64,000 nucleotides of DNA from Glutinoglossum americanum. Lineage: Eukaryota; Ascomycota; Geoglossomycetes; Geoglossales; Geoglossaceae. Position 1 is the first letter of the stretch. Every line of letters starts with the position of its first letter. The stretch covers positions 29,239 to 93,238 of the forward strand of contig JAGHQL010000103.1 in the NCBI GenBank assembly GCA_020080175.1, given 5' to 3'. A model generated the notes under the pieces. The model did no database searches, was not told the origin of the DNA, and was given only the letters and a program-made list of their open reading frames with translations. Shown in pieces: positions 11,212 to 25,262 of this stretch. The position numbers and the translations under genes were made by a program.

Positions 11212-14200
11212 TTATTCCATTCCGGCCTGGATATGACGACAAAGTTCAGGTGCCTGTAATGAAGGTTAGCGAGTGGAGTATAAGTAGGTTGAGCTTCAAC
11301 TTACCAAAGGATCTTTCATCATTGTAAAGTGATTGCCCCCCATGTTGCTGTTGACCATATTATCTGCACCAAGAAGCTGATCCCACCCATTGCAGCCGAA
11401 GTCGGTCCTATTTTCTAGCAGCCACTTCATGCTAGCCGGATCATCTGCGGATGGTGGAGGTCTAGGATCTCCGGGGTTCTTGCAGACACCATCGCGACAC
11501 CAAATTGCATAGGTCTTGGGTGCTTTCTTAAAGTCCATGGGCTCCGGGTTGTAGGCGGTGAGAGCCTTGATAGAGGAATCGAAGTGAGGAAGAAGCCACT
11601 CAGGTGTCCCCTTAGGACTGCCGTTTCCGAGAAGACCAATCTTGTCAAAAAACTGGTGAAGACGTGATGGGAGAGGTTCAAGATTAACCGGGCAAGGCGC
11701 ATCAAGAAGAAGAAGACGTTCAACCTTATGACCAGCAGCCATAAGCTGTCTAGTGCATTCATAAGCAACTACTCCTCCCGCAGACCAGCCGCCAAGGTAA
11801 TAAGGACCCTTAGGTTGTCGGCGTTGGATTTCAGCAAGGTAGAGCTCAGAGACCCCTTCTATGCCGCATGTATAATCCTTAGGCGTCTTCATAAAAGGAC
11901 AGTTGAGGCCATAGACAGCTGTATCAGACCTAATTAGGGGAATATGAACGTACGATGTTGCCGATCCAGAACCATCTGGCAAGAGGAAAAGCTTCTTGGT
12001 AGCCGTTCTAGCGTTTCCCTGAAGAAGAACAGAGTTGGCAGGCGGAAGAATAGCCTTCTTGAGTTTCTCACCAACGGCAGCCAAAGGAGTTGGCTTCGAC
12101 TGTGGGTTCAAAGCGCGTTCGATATCCTCAAGACAAGAGTGATCAGTAAGGAACGAAGACGGAAGAGAAAGGCCCATCCTCTCACGGAGAGCACCGAGAA
12201 TAGCCAAGCTCATTAGTGAATCCATGCCCATGCTAGCGAGATTAGTAGAGCCAGCGAGCTCTTCAATGTCAACGCCCATCTCACTTGCAATGACTGTCCG
12301 AACAATGCTAGAAGTCTCTTCACTTTGGAGCTCCGGAGACTCCATCCCGCTAGACAATGAACTAGGCTGAGTGCTTGGTGTTTCAGTTCCGTGATCGAGG
12401 CCGGGTGTGTCAGGAAGATCATCCGAATCCGAACTGTCGGCTGTACTAACGTCCGATGAGGAAGAATCCAACCCAGCAAGGAATCGTTTGAGATCGCCAA
12501 CAGTAGGATGATCCGTAAAAAGCGTAGAATGAATTTCCAGATCCAATACCTCGCGGAACTTAGCCGAAATAGTCAATGCCAAAAGAGAGTCAACACCGAG
12601 ATCGGTAAATTGACGTTCATCATCTAGCTCAGCAAGCTCGACATCGACTTCAGTAGCCACTATATTAATACCACGCTCAACAAGCGATGACGATGGCTGC
12701 TTCTTGCGTACAGTAAGTTGACGGCTAGCGATAGTCGATTGGCGTTTGCTGGGTGCGACCTTTACCGGGGTAGGCGAACGGGTTCGAGTTGGTGGCGGCG
12801 CAACAGCTTGCTGCTTCAGAGCTCCCACAGGAGGAAGGAATGTATTCAAAAGTGTCCTGGGAATGCATTGGAACTTCAAGCCACCGACGACACCAATAAT
12901 CTCAGTGCCTTCGAAGACATAGACATCACCAGCTGCAATCTTGTTGGCACCAACGCGCATCTTGACATAAGACCGATAAGTCTTATCCGCAGACAGAGGA
13001 CGGGCAAACCTCATGGACTCCCAGCCATGAGAAATATATACCTGCTTCTTGGAATCGATACCATCGCTCGCATTGACAATGAAGCCGCTAACGTGGGCCA
13101 CGCTATCAATCCAATAAGGGCTGCAGTAAAAGCTGCCGTCTTGCTCGGTCGTCTGGAATGAAACTTTCGCGGTGGCCTCCAATTGAGAACTATCGAGAAT
13201 GACCTCTTCCATACCGCGGAACTTCTGATCGTAATCGACTAAAGCGGCAAAAAGTTTGTAGGCCATGCCACGAAGAATCTTGTGTGCATCGCCTCGTTGC
13301 ATTCGATCCTTGAGCATATCAACACGTGTCTGAACGAGGAAGGCACTGCGGTCCCATTCAGCAAGCCAGGCCTCAGAGTCACCATATTCGACTACACATT
13401 TGGCGTGCTCAACTGTTGAACCATTGGGCGCAAAACTGGTGAAAACGAGATCCGCAGTATTGCTCTTTTCCAAATCGGCAGTGGCGGAAACCTGCAGAAG
13501 CTGAGGTGCGCCTCCAGGCGTAGACTTCGCAATATATGGTTTAGAAACTTCCATGTTACGGACGTTCATAACGACATTCTTATCAGTCGGTCTGATTTGT
13601 TTGTACAAATAGTCGGTGATTGTGAGTGCCATATCGGCATAGATAGACTAGAGCTAGTTAGCTTTTTGAAAACCAAATAAATAGAATTGACTTACCGAAG
13701 CAATTAGGCAAGCGCCATTGACCACATGTCCACTAACTGCCGCGTTGAGCTTCGGTTCCGATAAATCAGACTCGATAGTAACGGTGCCCTTTTGACCCTT
13801 AAACTCTTGCGAAACAATGCGCTGGACGGTGGTAGTCCGAAGCTTAGGCGCCTCCTCAATAGCAAGTTGCTGCGGAGCAACCGGAGCATCGCCCTTGGTC
13901 AGGGTCCAATTATTTGTGTAGTTAAGCCAATAATTCTTATCGTCGAAGCTGTAAGCCGGTAGCATAAGAAGATTCAACGCGGAAATGTACTCCCGATGGT
14001 ACTCATTCCAGTTGATACTCAGTCCGCTAGAATGGAGAGCATTGAGAGTGGTAGCGATGGTCTTCCACGCATCCTCATTTCGACGGAAGGATGGCACTGT
14101 CGTAGCTGTTGCAGGGAGTGTTGCTTTAACCATAGCGGAGCAGACAGGATGAGGTCCAAGCTCAACCCATACTGTCTTCGCATCAACCAATTTCTCAGCT

Positions 14201-17200
14201 TCAGCAGCTCGAAGACCAGCAACAAAATTGACAGTTTCTCTGGCATGTCTGCGTAGGTACTCAGGCCCTATTGCGTTGCCTTCGCTGACAATCTCACCCA
14301 AAAGAGGTGATATAACTGGCACCGTCGGAGCATTAAAGGTGACAGAAGCAGAGATGGCATCATACTGGTCGAGAATGGGATCGACTTGCGAGGTGTGGAA
14401 AGCAAACGGAACATTGAGCTTAGTAGACTTGATCCCGCGAGCGGTGAGAGTGTCAGACGCGGTGGCGATGTCAGATGTGAGACCACCAAGCACTGTATCC
14501 TCAGGTCCGTTCATGCACGCGATCTCGAAATTTCCTTCACCCAGAATCTCGCGAATAGACGCAGCACTGGCTCTAACAGCAAGCATACCATGTGTACCAG
14601 GAGTGCAATTTGTTGTCAAAAGACGCGCCCTGTGGCCGACAAGGAAAATTGCATCACTCGCTGATAGTACACCAGCCACGACTAATGCAGCATATTCTCC
14701 TAGGCTATGGCCAAGGACCGCACTGGGTACGATTCCCCATGAAGAGAATAGGCGCGCAAGAGCAATCTGAACACAGACCTGGCCGACCTGTACAATGACC
14801 GGCGATAGAGTCGAGAGGTCGGTAACACTCCCATCGATCAAAGGCAAGAATGATGGTAAGCCGTGGATCTGAGCAACTTGCACAAATTGCTCAATATCTG
14901 CTCGAAATTGGATTGAGTCGTTATATAGAGTCTTGCCAAGCGCCGCGTAATGAGATCCCTGTCCGGTAAAGGCAAACGCTACTTTAATTGCAGCAGCGGG
15001 AATTGGGCTCAATGGACCATTCAAAGCAACCATAAGACTATCCTTGACCTTTTGGACGTCTGATGCAGTAATCGCAACACGATAATTGTGCTGGATGCGA
15101 CGAGCCGTTGTCGTGTACGCCAAACTTGCCAAAGATACATTCGGATTTTGGTCGATAAACATAATCATGTTCTTCAAGTTCTTCTTAAGCGAGGCAAGCG
15201 ACTTTGCCGATACTCCAACGACATGGGTCGATCGTGGATCAACACCCGACAACTGCTTTACCGGGCCATCTTCGATAAGTAGAGCAGTGTTTCCACCTGC
15301 TGCGCTGAAATTGTTCAAGAATACACGTCGAATCTGTCCGGGCTTGGGATGGAATGGTGTCATCTTGAATGGAATGTTGACATTGCGATCAGCCAAATCC
15401 TTGGGGAACCCTTGGTTGATAATGTTCTTGACGCCGACATTTGGAGGAATAACATTTTTCTTCAACATCATCATCACTTTTACAAGTGAATTGACGCCAG
15501 AGGCCGCCTCTCCGTGTCCGATATTTGCTTTGATCGCACCAAGATATAGTGGCTGATCAGGACGTCGCTGACGATGACGAGGCGCGAATACGTTCGAGAC
15601 CGAGGTCATTTCAATACCGTCTCCAGCCTGGGTTCCCGTTCCATGCATCTCAACATAGCTCACATCATGGGCATCAACACCAGCTTCATCCAAGACTTTC
15701 TTGTACAAGAATTCTTGGGCGCCAGAATGTGGATGTGTGATAGAAACGGCCTCGGCAGAATGATTTGTCGCAGCTCCCAAGATGCATCCTAAGATATTAT
15801 CGTTGTCTGCAATGGCGTCTTCCATCCTCTTAAGAATGATGCTCGCAACACCATCTCCTCGGCAATATCCGTCTGCGTCATTGTCATAAGTCTTGCACGA
15901 ACCGGTTTTCGAAAGAAACTGGCCCTTGCTAAGACCAGAGAAAATGTCGGGATTGGTGAGGACATTCAAGCCTCCGGTGACTGCGGTGTCACAATCTCCT
16001 GCCCATAGCGAAGTACAGGCTAGCTGGATAGCGGCAAGACTGGAAGAACAAGCGGTATCGATGCTAAAACTCGGACCTGAGAACTTGAAAAAATAATTAA
16101 TTCTGCCTGGTGCAAAAGCCCTGACGCCTCCGGTAATGAAATAAGTATCAATGTTCTGGGCAGCATTTATTTCTCTCCAATCATCGGAAGTCTGTCCATA
16201 AAATGTTCCAATTCTATGTGCTCTGGTGGAGGGTGTTCTGTTAGGCTGGTAGCCTGACATTTCGAGAGCCTCGTATGCGGTAACCAAGGCAAGTCTCTGC
16301 ATAGGATCCGTCTGTGCTGCTTCTCTTGGCGACATACTGAAGAAACGCGGATCGAAAAGACCTGGCTCTTCAATAAAACACCCATAAGGTGTATGCGATT
16401 TATTGCGCCCGTTGCCTGATGGATCGCAATGCGCTTGTGCGTCAAACCTGTCACTTGGCACCTAAAATAAGGTCAGACTATTAACCGATGAAAACGGACC
16501 AATATCGACTTACCTCGCGATGAACATCTAATCCCTGACATAGCAGCTCCCAGAGAAGTTCATGATCTTTCGCACCTGGGAACCTTCCGGCCATACCAAC
16601 AATAGCGATCTTGGAGCTCGTGTTCCGACCCGATGGCGCACTGCTTGGATTGACAGATCTCCATGACTGGGAATCTTCGACTGTCACAGAGGGAGCTTTG
16701 CCGGCCTTCAGCGCTGTAACAAGACTATTGGTAACATTGGCTACTCCCAAAGCAAGAACTCGGCATTGAGAGTGTGCCGAAGAGGTGACATCCGAAACGC
16801 ACTGCTTGAGCATTTGATCCCATCGCACTGGTTGTCTCAGGATTTCATCCAACAGATGCTCGATTAGCACGAGTGTGTTTTCAGCACCGAGACATTTTCC
16901 AGTAACTGCAGAGTGGATTGACGCCCGTGGCTTTGCGGAACGAAGGGCCTCGAAGGTACCATTCCCAAGAATTCTCTGCACATCTGAGTTCCCGTAAAGG
17001 TGCTGAGCATGATATGGTCCAAAAACAGGAATATCGATGTGAGTGAGCTTCTGGAATGGTTGCGCATCTTTGAAAAGTCGTCGGAGTGTCGCTGGAGGAC
17101 CACTGACGGTAATAGCTTGAGTGCTCACAGCACTGACATAAACTTGGTTCGATAAAGACACCGACTATAATTGGTCAGAAATTGTATGTCATACGGAAAT

Positions 17201-17838
17201 TCCATAGATACAAACGTTTTGTCTGTGGAACTCATCAATTGCATTTTGCGCCGCAACCTCGGTGATATTCGTTACGATATACGACCAACTCTCCCGAATC
17301 CGATTTGTTCGACCTAGCGCCTCCGAAGTGGTGCTGACTTGAATGCCGGTTCTGAAGGCGATTCGAACAGCCTCGACAGCGAGAGGAATCAGGTCTGTGA
17401 GCGATCTTGCGGATGCTACTGCTGCCGCTGCGAGCAATCCCGTACATAATCCGAGGATTCGTGTGTTTGAAGCACTAAAAGCTTCCGCGGGTCGCTCCTC
17501 GAAATATCTACCACAATGAGAAACTGCGGCAAACGCGTCTGGATATGATCGACTCACCCAATAAAATGTGCTAGCTGTGCAATACACAAGATTGTACTCT
17601 CTACAGCTGGGCTGGCCTCCCCACGCTCTTGATGCCGCAATGCTAGCTCTTGAACGGTAGAGAAATCAGGAATCCTTTGCCGCGTGATCCGCGGCAGCTG
17701 TGCAACTTCTTCCCGAAGAGCAACGTTCACTCGATCGAGGAACGATACCAACAGGACATGATCTTTACAGGCAAAAACTTTCTGCAAAAAGCTGGACTGG
17801 TCGGCGGTCTGATCGCCGAAGAGGAAAATGTGCATCAT
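11212..17838 (-). CDS. PKS1: Non-reducing polyketide synthase, melanin type (SAT-KS-AT-PT-ACP-ACP-TE)
   Basis: An iterative synthase of about 2124 residues that builds an aromatic polyketide from malonyl-CoA. Exons joining in phase: 17558-17838, 17216-17507, 16514-17164, 13696-16461, 11305-13647, 11212-11253 (introns 48-52 nt). Domains in order: SAT, with GLCTG Cys near 115 and GPYH His near 243; KS, with DTACSSS Cys near 546, HGTGTQ and NIGHGE; AT, with FAFTGQGSHY and GHSLGEY Ser near 994; product template, with SGHVVNG His near 1320 and WIDSVAH Asp near 1511; ACP1, GVDSL Ser near 1684; ACP2, GMDSL Ser near 1807; thioesterase, with GWSAGG Ser near 1952, LLLLDAP Asp near 1979 and GNHF His near 2103. 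Domain order and length match wA/PKS1-type enzymes of naphthopyrone and DHN-melanin synthesis. All catalytic residues are present and no frame break was found. The Ayg1-type gene in the same locus suggests a hexa- or heptaketide product. The start is the first ATG of a typical SAT opening (MMHIFLFGDQT; the second Met may be used). Confidence 0.95.
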
Positions 17839-18550
17839 GATGTCGTGCTCGGGTGCTATATGGACTAAAGAGATTGGAGAAAGGTAAAGGATAAGAGTAA
17901 ATCAACGTGCAGCGAGAGTAAGAAGGTACTGCAAGAGGTTGTCGAGAGGTTCAGTCGAGCGAAATGGCTCACGCACGACTGATGTAGAACGAGCGGGTGC
18001 AAGCAGTGTGTTGTGTGACGGAAGTCGATAATGTGGGTACGCTTGGCTCTACCATCCAACGTTGATGTATGACCCGGCGAAGAGATGATGCAACAGGGAT
18101 GAATGGTACCGACGCAAGGGGCAGATTATTTCCAGTGAAAGGAAGACGACGACTAGGATGTATGTCTGGTATGTGAGTGTCCGGTGGAAGAGTGAACGAA
18201 GGTAAGGGAGTTGAGGCTAGAATAGATACCTCGACTGATCTGGCACTGCTTCCGTCTATCGAGACCAGATGGCCCAGGTCAGTCAATTATCTTGGGTTTG
18301 CAAGAGGAAAGGAGAATATACGATGTTGCAATTGACAGCGTCCTTCATATTTGTACCCGACCCGCTCTAGCACACCTTTATATGAGTAATATGTTTCACT
18401 AGATCATATACTAATCGGTCCACCCAGCTCGAGCATGAGCCTGGCGCTCCTTCCAACACACCAACCACATCACTCCCCGCCAGCTGAGTCCCAGTGAAAC
18501 TACAGACAGATAAGCCCCGGTCAATCAACAATGGCATAATCAGTCCAGCC
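17839..18550 (-). promoter_or_regulatory. Upstream region of the polyketide synthase
   Basis: This is the non-coding leader and promoter of the minus-strand synthase. A TATA-like ATATAAAGG on the minus strand (about 18375-18384) lies roughly 540 bases before the start codon, which would imply a long leader. I could not identify a Cmr1 binding site, because no consensus can be derived from one locus. Confidence 0.35.
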
Positions 18551-18559
18551 CAGTTCTAA

Positions 18560-18838
18560 GATGGGTCCCGTCGAGGCGGAGCCAGGATCACCCTCCTGGG
18601 CATCAGCCATAAGGCCAAGTTCCGAAATAGTGCATGCATGGATGAACGTGCTGGACCTATCTTAATCGAGGCGAAGCGGCGCCAGATAGAATGGAGCTGG
18701 AAGGAACCGGCTAGGATAGACCAGAGGCAAACTCCGATGAAACTTTGAAGGCGCCTGCGGTCCGGGTCTGGAGCTTGAACCCACCAGTGCAATTCAACTA
18801 TGGATGCATGTCTCTGCCACTGACCCACTCTAGCCCGA
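18560..18838 (-). mobile_element. Possible tRNA-derived SINE copy
   Basis: On the minus strand an A-box-like sequence TGGGTCAGTGG (about 18820-18830) is followed at tRNA-like spacing by a B-box-like GGTTCAAGCTC (about 18772-18782). These are the two internal RNA polymerase III promoter boxes. The flanks do not form an acceptor stem or a proper anticodon arm, so it is not a working tRNA gene, but a tRNA-headed SINE would look like this. About 200 unrelated bases follow as a possible body. No target-site duplication or 3' tail was found, and the right-hand limit given is a guess. It sits 0.7-1.0 kb upstream of the synthase start. Confidence 0.3.
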
Positions 18839-21800
18839 GAACATAATTATTACGGAGAGCTTGGAGCGCGCGCTAGAATAATTGCGGATACTTCAGACGA
18901 ACAACGATACACACATGTCAACAAAGTCCAAAGCGAGGGAAAAAAGCAAAGAACCGAGTCTGAGGTGGCGGAGGAAGAGTGGTACCCGAATCGGGCTTTC
19001 GATCTGGCAGTACTCTGCTGTACTCCGTACATACAACATGCTCTCGTCATTGATCCAACCCCGACAGCTGTGCCATCATGCTATGTCGCAGTGCGAGTGT
19101 GCACGCCATGTACGTAGCATTAGCGAGGAATGTGTAGGCTTTTGCGGCTATGCAGGCCGTGCCTGTATCAATGACAGGGCTCCAATTGCAGGCCGAGATC
19201 GTCTCGGATCGTCGGAGCAGCAACGCTCGCTACACGGACTTGAACGGCCGATATTGTGGATATTTTTACCAGGATTGAGCAGGGGTGGAAGGGGGGAGGG
19301 GAAGGGATATGGTTGGCTGCGGTGGTTAGCATTAGGCTCCCGTTCGGGAACCGGGGACCCGACACGAACCCCGTAACTCAACGCAGACTTTTCCAAATTC
19401 ATTCCCTTATCTCATTGTGACGAATGCGACGGTAAGATGAGGTGCTGAATTGCACAGTCCGCATACAGCAGCACACAGGACAGAGAGATTTGGCCTAGTT
19501 TCTTCCACGGAGGGCTACGGGGGACTGTTGGCAGGCCACACATAGTACTTGCCCTCGTGTATGTGAGAGCCTGTGCTGCAATGTCGACTGAATTGGGGAA
19601 TGCAGACTTCCGAATTTGATCGCCAGAGTATCTGTTTTCGGCGTCCGCAGCCAGACTCATCTCCTAGAACGGGCTTAGTACGCTTTGTGGGCTGGGTAGC
19701 TCTACGGACGTAACTGGCACAGCCATCAGAATCACCTCATAACTCTCTATGCAATATAAAAAAAACGAGCCCTTTGCGGTTATAGCGGTCTGTGACAAAT
19801 CCCCCTGATCCCCGTCCGGAGTTTCCGGTTAAATTGATTTCGAGTCAGAAACTATGCCTGGGAGTGAGCGGAGGAGAGGTTGTGGAAATTGCCAACGCAA
19901 CAAAACAGTACATGGTGCAAGAGGAGACGCGGGGGAGGGGGGTTCCGAGCCCTCGGTTGGCACGGCCCCGTTATCGTGACTTGTGAAGGAGGTCCGCCCG
20001 GAACTGCGGAATTGCTGATGATGGGCGGCAAGGCGAAGTCAGAGCCCTTCCTTCTCGTGTAACTCTCTGTCTTCCTTCCAGCGCCTCACCGTCCGCAGCA
20101 GACATGCCAAAGTTCAAGTCAACAAACGCGTCTGGGGTTCTGCGAATGTACAAGTACAGTTGAGTACATCTAACCCGACGCACTAGGCGCTGCGTGCGGC
20201 GGTGAAAGTACCTTGCAGGAGGGCAACCTGGACGTAGCGAGCCGCAAGCAAAAAAAGACTTGTACCAGTACGACGCTACCGGCCGTGTCAGCTAGCCTGC
20301 CTCGGGAAGCCAAGACCTCGTGTTTCCCCAACTCAGCCTACAATGTATTAATTACAACAATGACTATTACCGAGTAGTGACTCTTGAACAGCCATAAAGT
20401 TAGTTGGGCTTCTAGCCGCAGGGGGCTTAGCACATCCGAACACATTCAGATGTATATTTTTAATAATTTCTCGCGCACCGCTTAGGCGAGAAGATGAAAG
20501 CGAACGTAAGTGTCGATGCCAGAAGGTCCCAAGCCATCCAGCTGAATGGAAGCTGAAAGTACTAGAACCCTCGGACAACCGGGGTGAGGAGAGCCAGGAA
20601 ACGCTAGAGTCATTCTGCGATGTGCAATTTGGAGGTCTGGAAGCTATTTCGGGAAAAAACAAACATGTACCCTACATACACTACAGCCCCCCCGATCTTC
20701 GCCTCCGGACTCTCTATTCCAAAAGAGTGTCCTCTTTCCATCCCTCCTGACGGAGTGGACGATCATCATGCCGTCTACCCCTTCCCGCGTCGCGTTGTCG
20801 TTCGGGTAACGCGAGCGGCAGTGATATGGTGAACTTGACTCGGCACTGGACGTTCGGGAAGATTATGCATAAGTCGAAGTCACCTCCACAGGCTTTGGGG
20901 TTGCCATCACAATGACACATTCCCAAACAGATTAAGGATTTCCACCCAGCCTCTTATTTTTCGCGCACGGCGTACTTTCCGCCTTCTGTGTTTATTTTTA
21001 CATTTCATTGAAATCTACCGCTCCACAAGGCGAGTCGAGTACGAGGTGGTAGAGCGACGGCACGCCCGAGCACACGAGCACACGAATGGCAGGTCGCTAT
21101 ACATCCAGGGAACCGAAGGTGTCGCAGTGAGGAAAAAGAAAAATGAGTGGAGGAGCCGACATGACGCCGCCACCACCGGGAAGCTTGTTTCTTGGGACCG
21201 ACTTGGGGAGGGGCTTGGCAAGGATGGCACCCTCCTCTCACCCCCACCCCAGCAGCAATCGTTTACCAACTCCGAGATCAGCCAAGCATCGGCATCCGAT
21301 GGGGGAAATGAGAGGCCTGGCCCGGCGGACTCCCTTCGCACCAACGCCCATGCACAAATACCACAAACTACAACTACCGTCGCCACGCACAAAAAGACCC
21401 ACTCAAATTCGCTCACTTCCAAGTTTCTTCTTTCTTCCCGATGAAGAGTCGATGTAGCTGATGTCACCGGTTGGTATCTTGGCCCTCCCTGCCCATCCGC
21501 TGAGCGAGCGTGAGCTGCTGCACGGCGTTCCAACACCAAGACAATGCAGACCCAACGCAGACCTCGGTTCCCAAAGTCCGCCCGTCGCCGCGCTGCCGCC
21601 CAAACATTTCCACCGTTTGCTTACCGCTTGCTGACTGTACTTGGCAAATAGACCTTACAGACCTGCCGCCGGGAGAAAAAGGCGAAACGACCAACAGCCG
21701 CAAACTACCACAAACTACAACCTCAACGATGATCATACTCTACCGCACGCACTCCGTCTCATCCTCTTGCTTTCCCACCTGTGGTTCCAGTCCCTGCTGC

Positions 21801-22098
21801 CTAGGAAGAAAATTAAAATCGTCGCACAAAGGTGTCCGATTAATCTACGCTACAGTGAATGCGCAATCCGAGGAACCGCAAATATCCATGGGTGCAGGTG
21901 CACGCGCGCGCTCGAGCGATTTTGATTGACCTCTGGCTTGTACCACGAAGTATCGTCACGGCATCCGCATCTCGCCTGTTATGGAAGTGTTGAGCTCCCC
22001 GGGCGATCATCCTGAATATCGGCATGGACCACGTCATCTGTCGCCCTTGGGAAATTAGGGGCGGTGACTCCGCCGCAGGAACACACTCGGCACTGGAG

Positions 22099-22141
22099 TT
22101 TTTTTTACTTTATTTTTTATTTTTATTTTTTATTTTTTACT
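22099..22141 (+). repeat. T-rich low-complexity tract
   Basis: An uninterrupted series of T runs broken by single A or C bases (TTTTTTATTTTTATTTT pattern). It may be a decayed poly(A) tail of a minus-strand retroelement, but no element body is visible beside it. Confidence 0.5.
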
Positions 22142-24154
22142 CTATATCCTCGCATCTCATCTCGGCATTCTATTCTGACGATACGAAGCACTGTTGATCA
22201 GACGACAGACTCGGACGGGGCGGGTCCCTATGAATAGGGGCTCTTAAATTAACAGCAGGTTTGAGCGGCAGTGATTCGACGCCGCCGCGAAGATTAGGTT
22301 CGATCAGAAAGTCTATCGCCATTCGGAGTTGCTCAGCTTCATTGGTTTTTTTTTGGAGTGGCTATGCACAATGGCGCTGTGGCGGAAGAACGATTACTCG
22401 CTTCCTTCGCTTGCGAAAGGAGTCGGAGTTCGAGCGGATTTCTCCCCGCGAGGAATCTATTTTTCTCCATTATGAAATGCTTTTTTGATCTCGCATTTCC
22501 ACATTTCAATGGCCTTTTAATTTGCACCGCATTTTTGAACTCAATGCAGAGCCAAGGAAAAAACACGTATTGGTGGTACGAACATCCAGCTAGCGTGTTC
22601 TGTTCTGGAAAAAAAAGGTTTCCGGAAATAAAATTAAATTCTTGGTTGGTTTTTCCTTTAATATTTCATAAAAGCCGGAATGGATTTGTGCGAAAATAAC
22701 TCGAGTGATGGTAAAAGGTTTATTATTTGATGTTCATAACTAAGATTAAATAAAAATCTTGGAACGAATTCGATGCCCCAGACAACGTGTTTGGATTGCC
22801 GTTGACTCGTCCCATAACGCGTCCATAACACCGTTTCGTGCGACGCACACAAATCCAAAAGAGAAAAGAGAACCATGAGATTTGCCCGCCGGGAGCTCCC
22901 CCGGAAGTCGCTCTGCCTCACAAACCAACTCAGCCCAGTTCCAGCCCAAATCCAGCCGCACCTCGCACCTTGCAGGCTCCCCTTGCCTGGCGTCTCGGAT
23001 ACGAGCCCACACACCGACACCGTCAGACACGGGATGATTACTGGCGACGAGGGTGTGCGGGCATGACGGCGGTCGTTAAGGTTAATGGTTCGGAACCAGG
23101 GGCGTCCTATCAACGGACTGGGAAAAGGAATATTCCAAATAGCGCCGGCATTGGGGGAGGGGAGGGTTCAATGGGTAATGTCGGTGGGGGAGGGTTCGGC
23201 TTCGGGGAATGCCCTGGCGGGATGGATGGGCTGGCATTGTTGGCCGATGCAGGTTATGCCTGACGTTCGCAGTTTGCTTTACCCAACTGCGCAGCATGCT
23301 GGATGCAGCCGTCTGTATATGGCTGGCCTAGGCAGCGAGGCTGATCGCTCGGCTGGGCTCTAGGGTAGAGGACATGGCACTTCGTGATGAGGTCAGTCGC
23401 GAAAAAGCGCCCGACCAACAATATGCCCTTGCCGCAGCGTGCATGCATAACAGAGACATACAGAATACGGACACGGACCCACCAATGGCCTCGCGAGAAC
23501 TCTGTATTATTGCCAGCGTTATTGATGTAATTGCTTTTCTTTTCTTTTCGCTGGTGTGCGGAGGTGGCTGGGGGCTGAGTGGACGGTACAAGTTCTTGCC
23601 TCGGTCAAGTTCCTTGAGCTGAGGTGCAAGGTTGGAGCTCACCCTGTTGCTCTTGTGCACATACCAGGTTTATTCACCAACGACATGTGAAGAAACCTTG
23701 GTCCTTTGCCTCTTTTTGGAGATCTGCATTCGGACCTGGAATAGCCTCTCGTTTTCCCCTCACACCACTTCCTGCTTTTTTCTCCTTGCTTTCTGGCCGC
23801 GCTGGTCTAAATATAGATATTAGCTTTCGGAGCTTGTGAGCTTGTGAGCTTGTAGATGGAACGTCGGTTGGGAACTCCAACGCGGTACCAGCCTTCTCGT
23901 GTCACCGCCTCTCTTCCGTTTCGTTGGCGAGGAAGTAGTGGAGAGGAAAGACAACTTGCTTTAATGCCTTGTCGGAATTCCTCGCTGCCGTGTGCGACCA
24001 AGGGTGACAACGCCGATGCGAAAGTAAAGTCAATGGATCATGATCGCTGCTGCAATCGCTCATGTCAAGCTCTAGAAACAAGTACAGTACATACGTCTAA
24101 CGCAGGTCTGGCCCAGATGGCGACCGCCAGGGACCACCGGAGCCAATCCCAACA

Positions 24155-24186
24155 CCCACATCCACCCACATCCACCCACATCCACC
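24155..24186 (+). repeat. 10-base tandem repeat, unit CCCACATCCA
   Basis: About three perfect head-to-tail copies of CCCACATCCA in otherwise non-coding DNA upstream of the laccase. Confidence 0.8.
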
Positions 24187-25262
24187 GCGAATGTGAGTTC
24201 AGAATGACGGTCTGGCGATCGGATACGGAGACCCCCGCGAACAAACATTCGCGAACGCTTCCCACTAACAGGTGGGGTAGCCTGACCTGGATGCAAGACA
24301 ACCCACTCACGGATACGGCTGCGGCGAAGTAGGCAGAGATGTGGGAGGATCACTCGTTTGCCCATATAGACCGTACCAACCGGGAGGAGGGGAGCCTTTT
24401 CCTCGAAAGGTTCCTCGCTGCGTACTTGCTCTTCTCTCCTCTACTCACTCTCGCTCGTTTTTCAATCTACCCACCGATCGTTTCGTGGGAAATAAAGTGG
24501 AGAGGAAAGGTCCTTCGTTTGGTTATTGGATAGTGGGGCAGATCAGCACAGTCACACACACTGTGGCCCCGGATTTCCTTTTACGTGTCTCTTAGATGAG
24601 CTGCCCCAACACTACTACGTCGCCGATCTTCAGCAACGTGACCATGACCACTCCATATTCACAAAACGGTATGTATATACGCGTTCCTCTCACCATCCTC
24701 CCTGTCCCTTTGTCCTTCAGTTAGGATGGTTGAGGGACCCTTGTGCCTTTTTGGTTTTTGGTCCAGAGGAAATGAAGGGGTTTAAAAAGTAGCAATTGCT
24801 AAATGTGAAACCATGAGACAGGCAATTCGCTTTGGGGTACCTTGCAGGCCCCAGCCCTCCCGGTATGCTTAGACATAAACAATGGCGTACGTCTCCCCAA
24901 GCCCACGGGTTCCTCAATCTATGAGGCCCACCTCCCAATGCAAGCAATCTATACGCACCCCAATATCAGGAACCTTCCTCTGCCACCACTAAATGCTGCC
25001 GGCGTACCCTACTAACGAGAACTTCCGAATAGGTTCCCTGGGGTTCAGCGTACGTCGCCGACCTTCCAATGCTAGGATCACTATCGCATCCCTCCACTAC
25101 CCCTCTCATCCTCCATCAAGTCCCCAGCCATCACAATAAAACAGTCACAGACCCTTCCCTGCCCCCGCCCCACCTCTGCCTGACATGCCTAGACAAGATA
25201 GACATACGTTATCATGATAGCAGCGCATAAACTAACTCGAGTTCAATCTAACTCACTGCTAG

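Larger units (their letters stand above)
18851..25262. other. Long gene-free stretch between polyketide synthase and laccase
   Basis: Both strands were read. Only short, low-information frames are present (for example 21015-21539 minus and 21510-21929 plus), none with a domain, signal peptide plus spliced frame, or coding-like composition. It contains a T-rich low-complexity tract at 22099-22141 and a 10-base tandem repeat at 24155-24186. The last few hundred bases should hold the laccase promoter and missing first exon. Confidence 0.5.

Noticed and set aside
18770-18838. A tRNA gene
   Set aside because: A and B boxes are present, but acceptor and anticodon stems do not pair.
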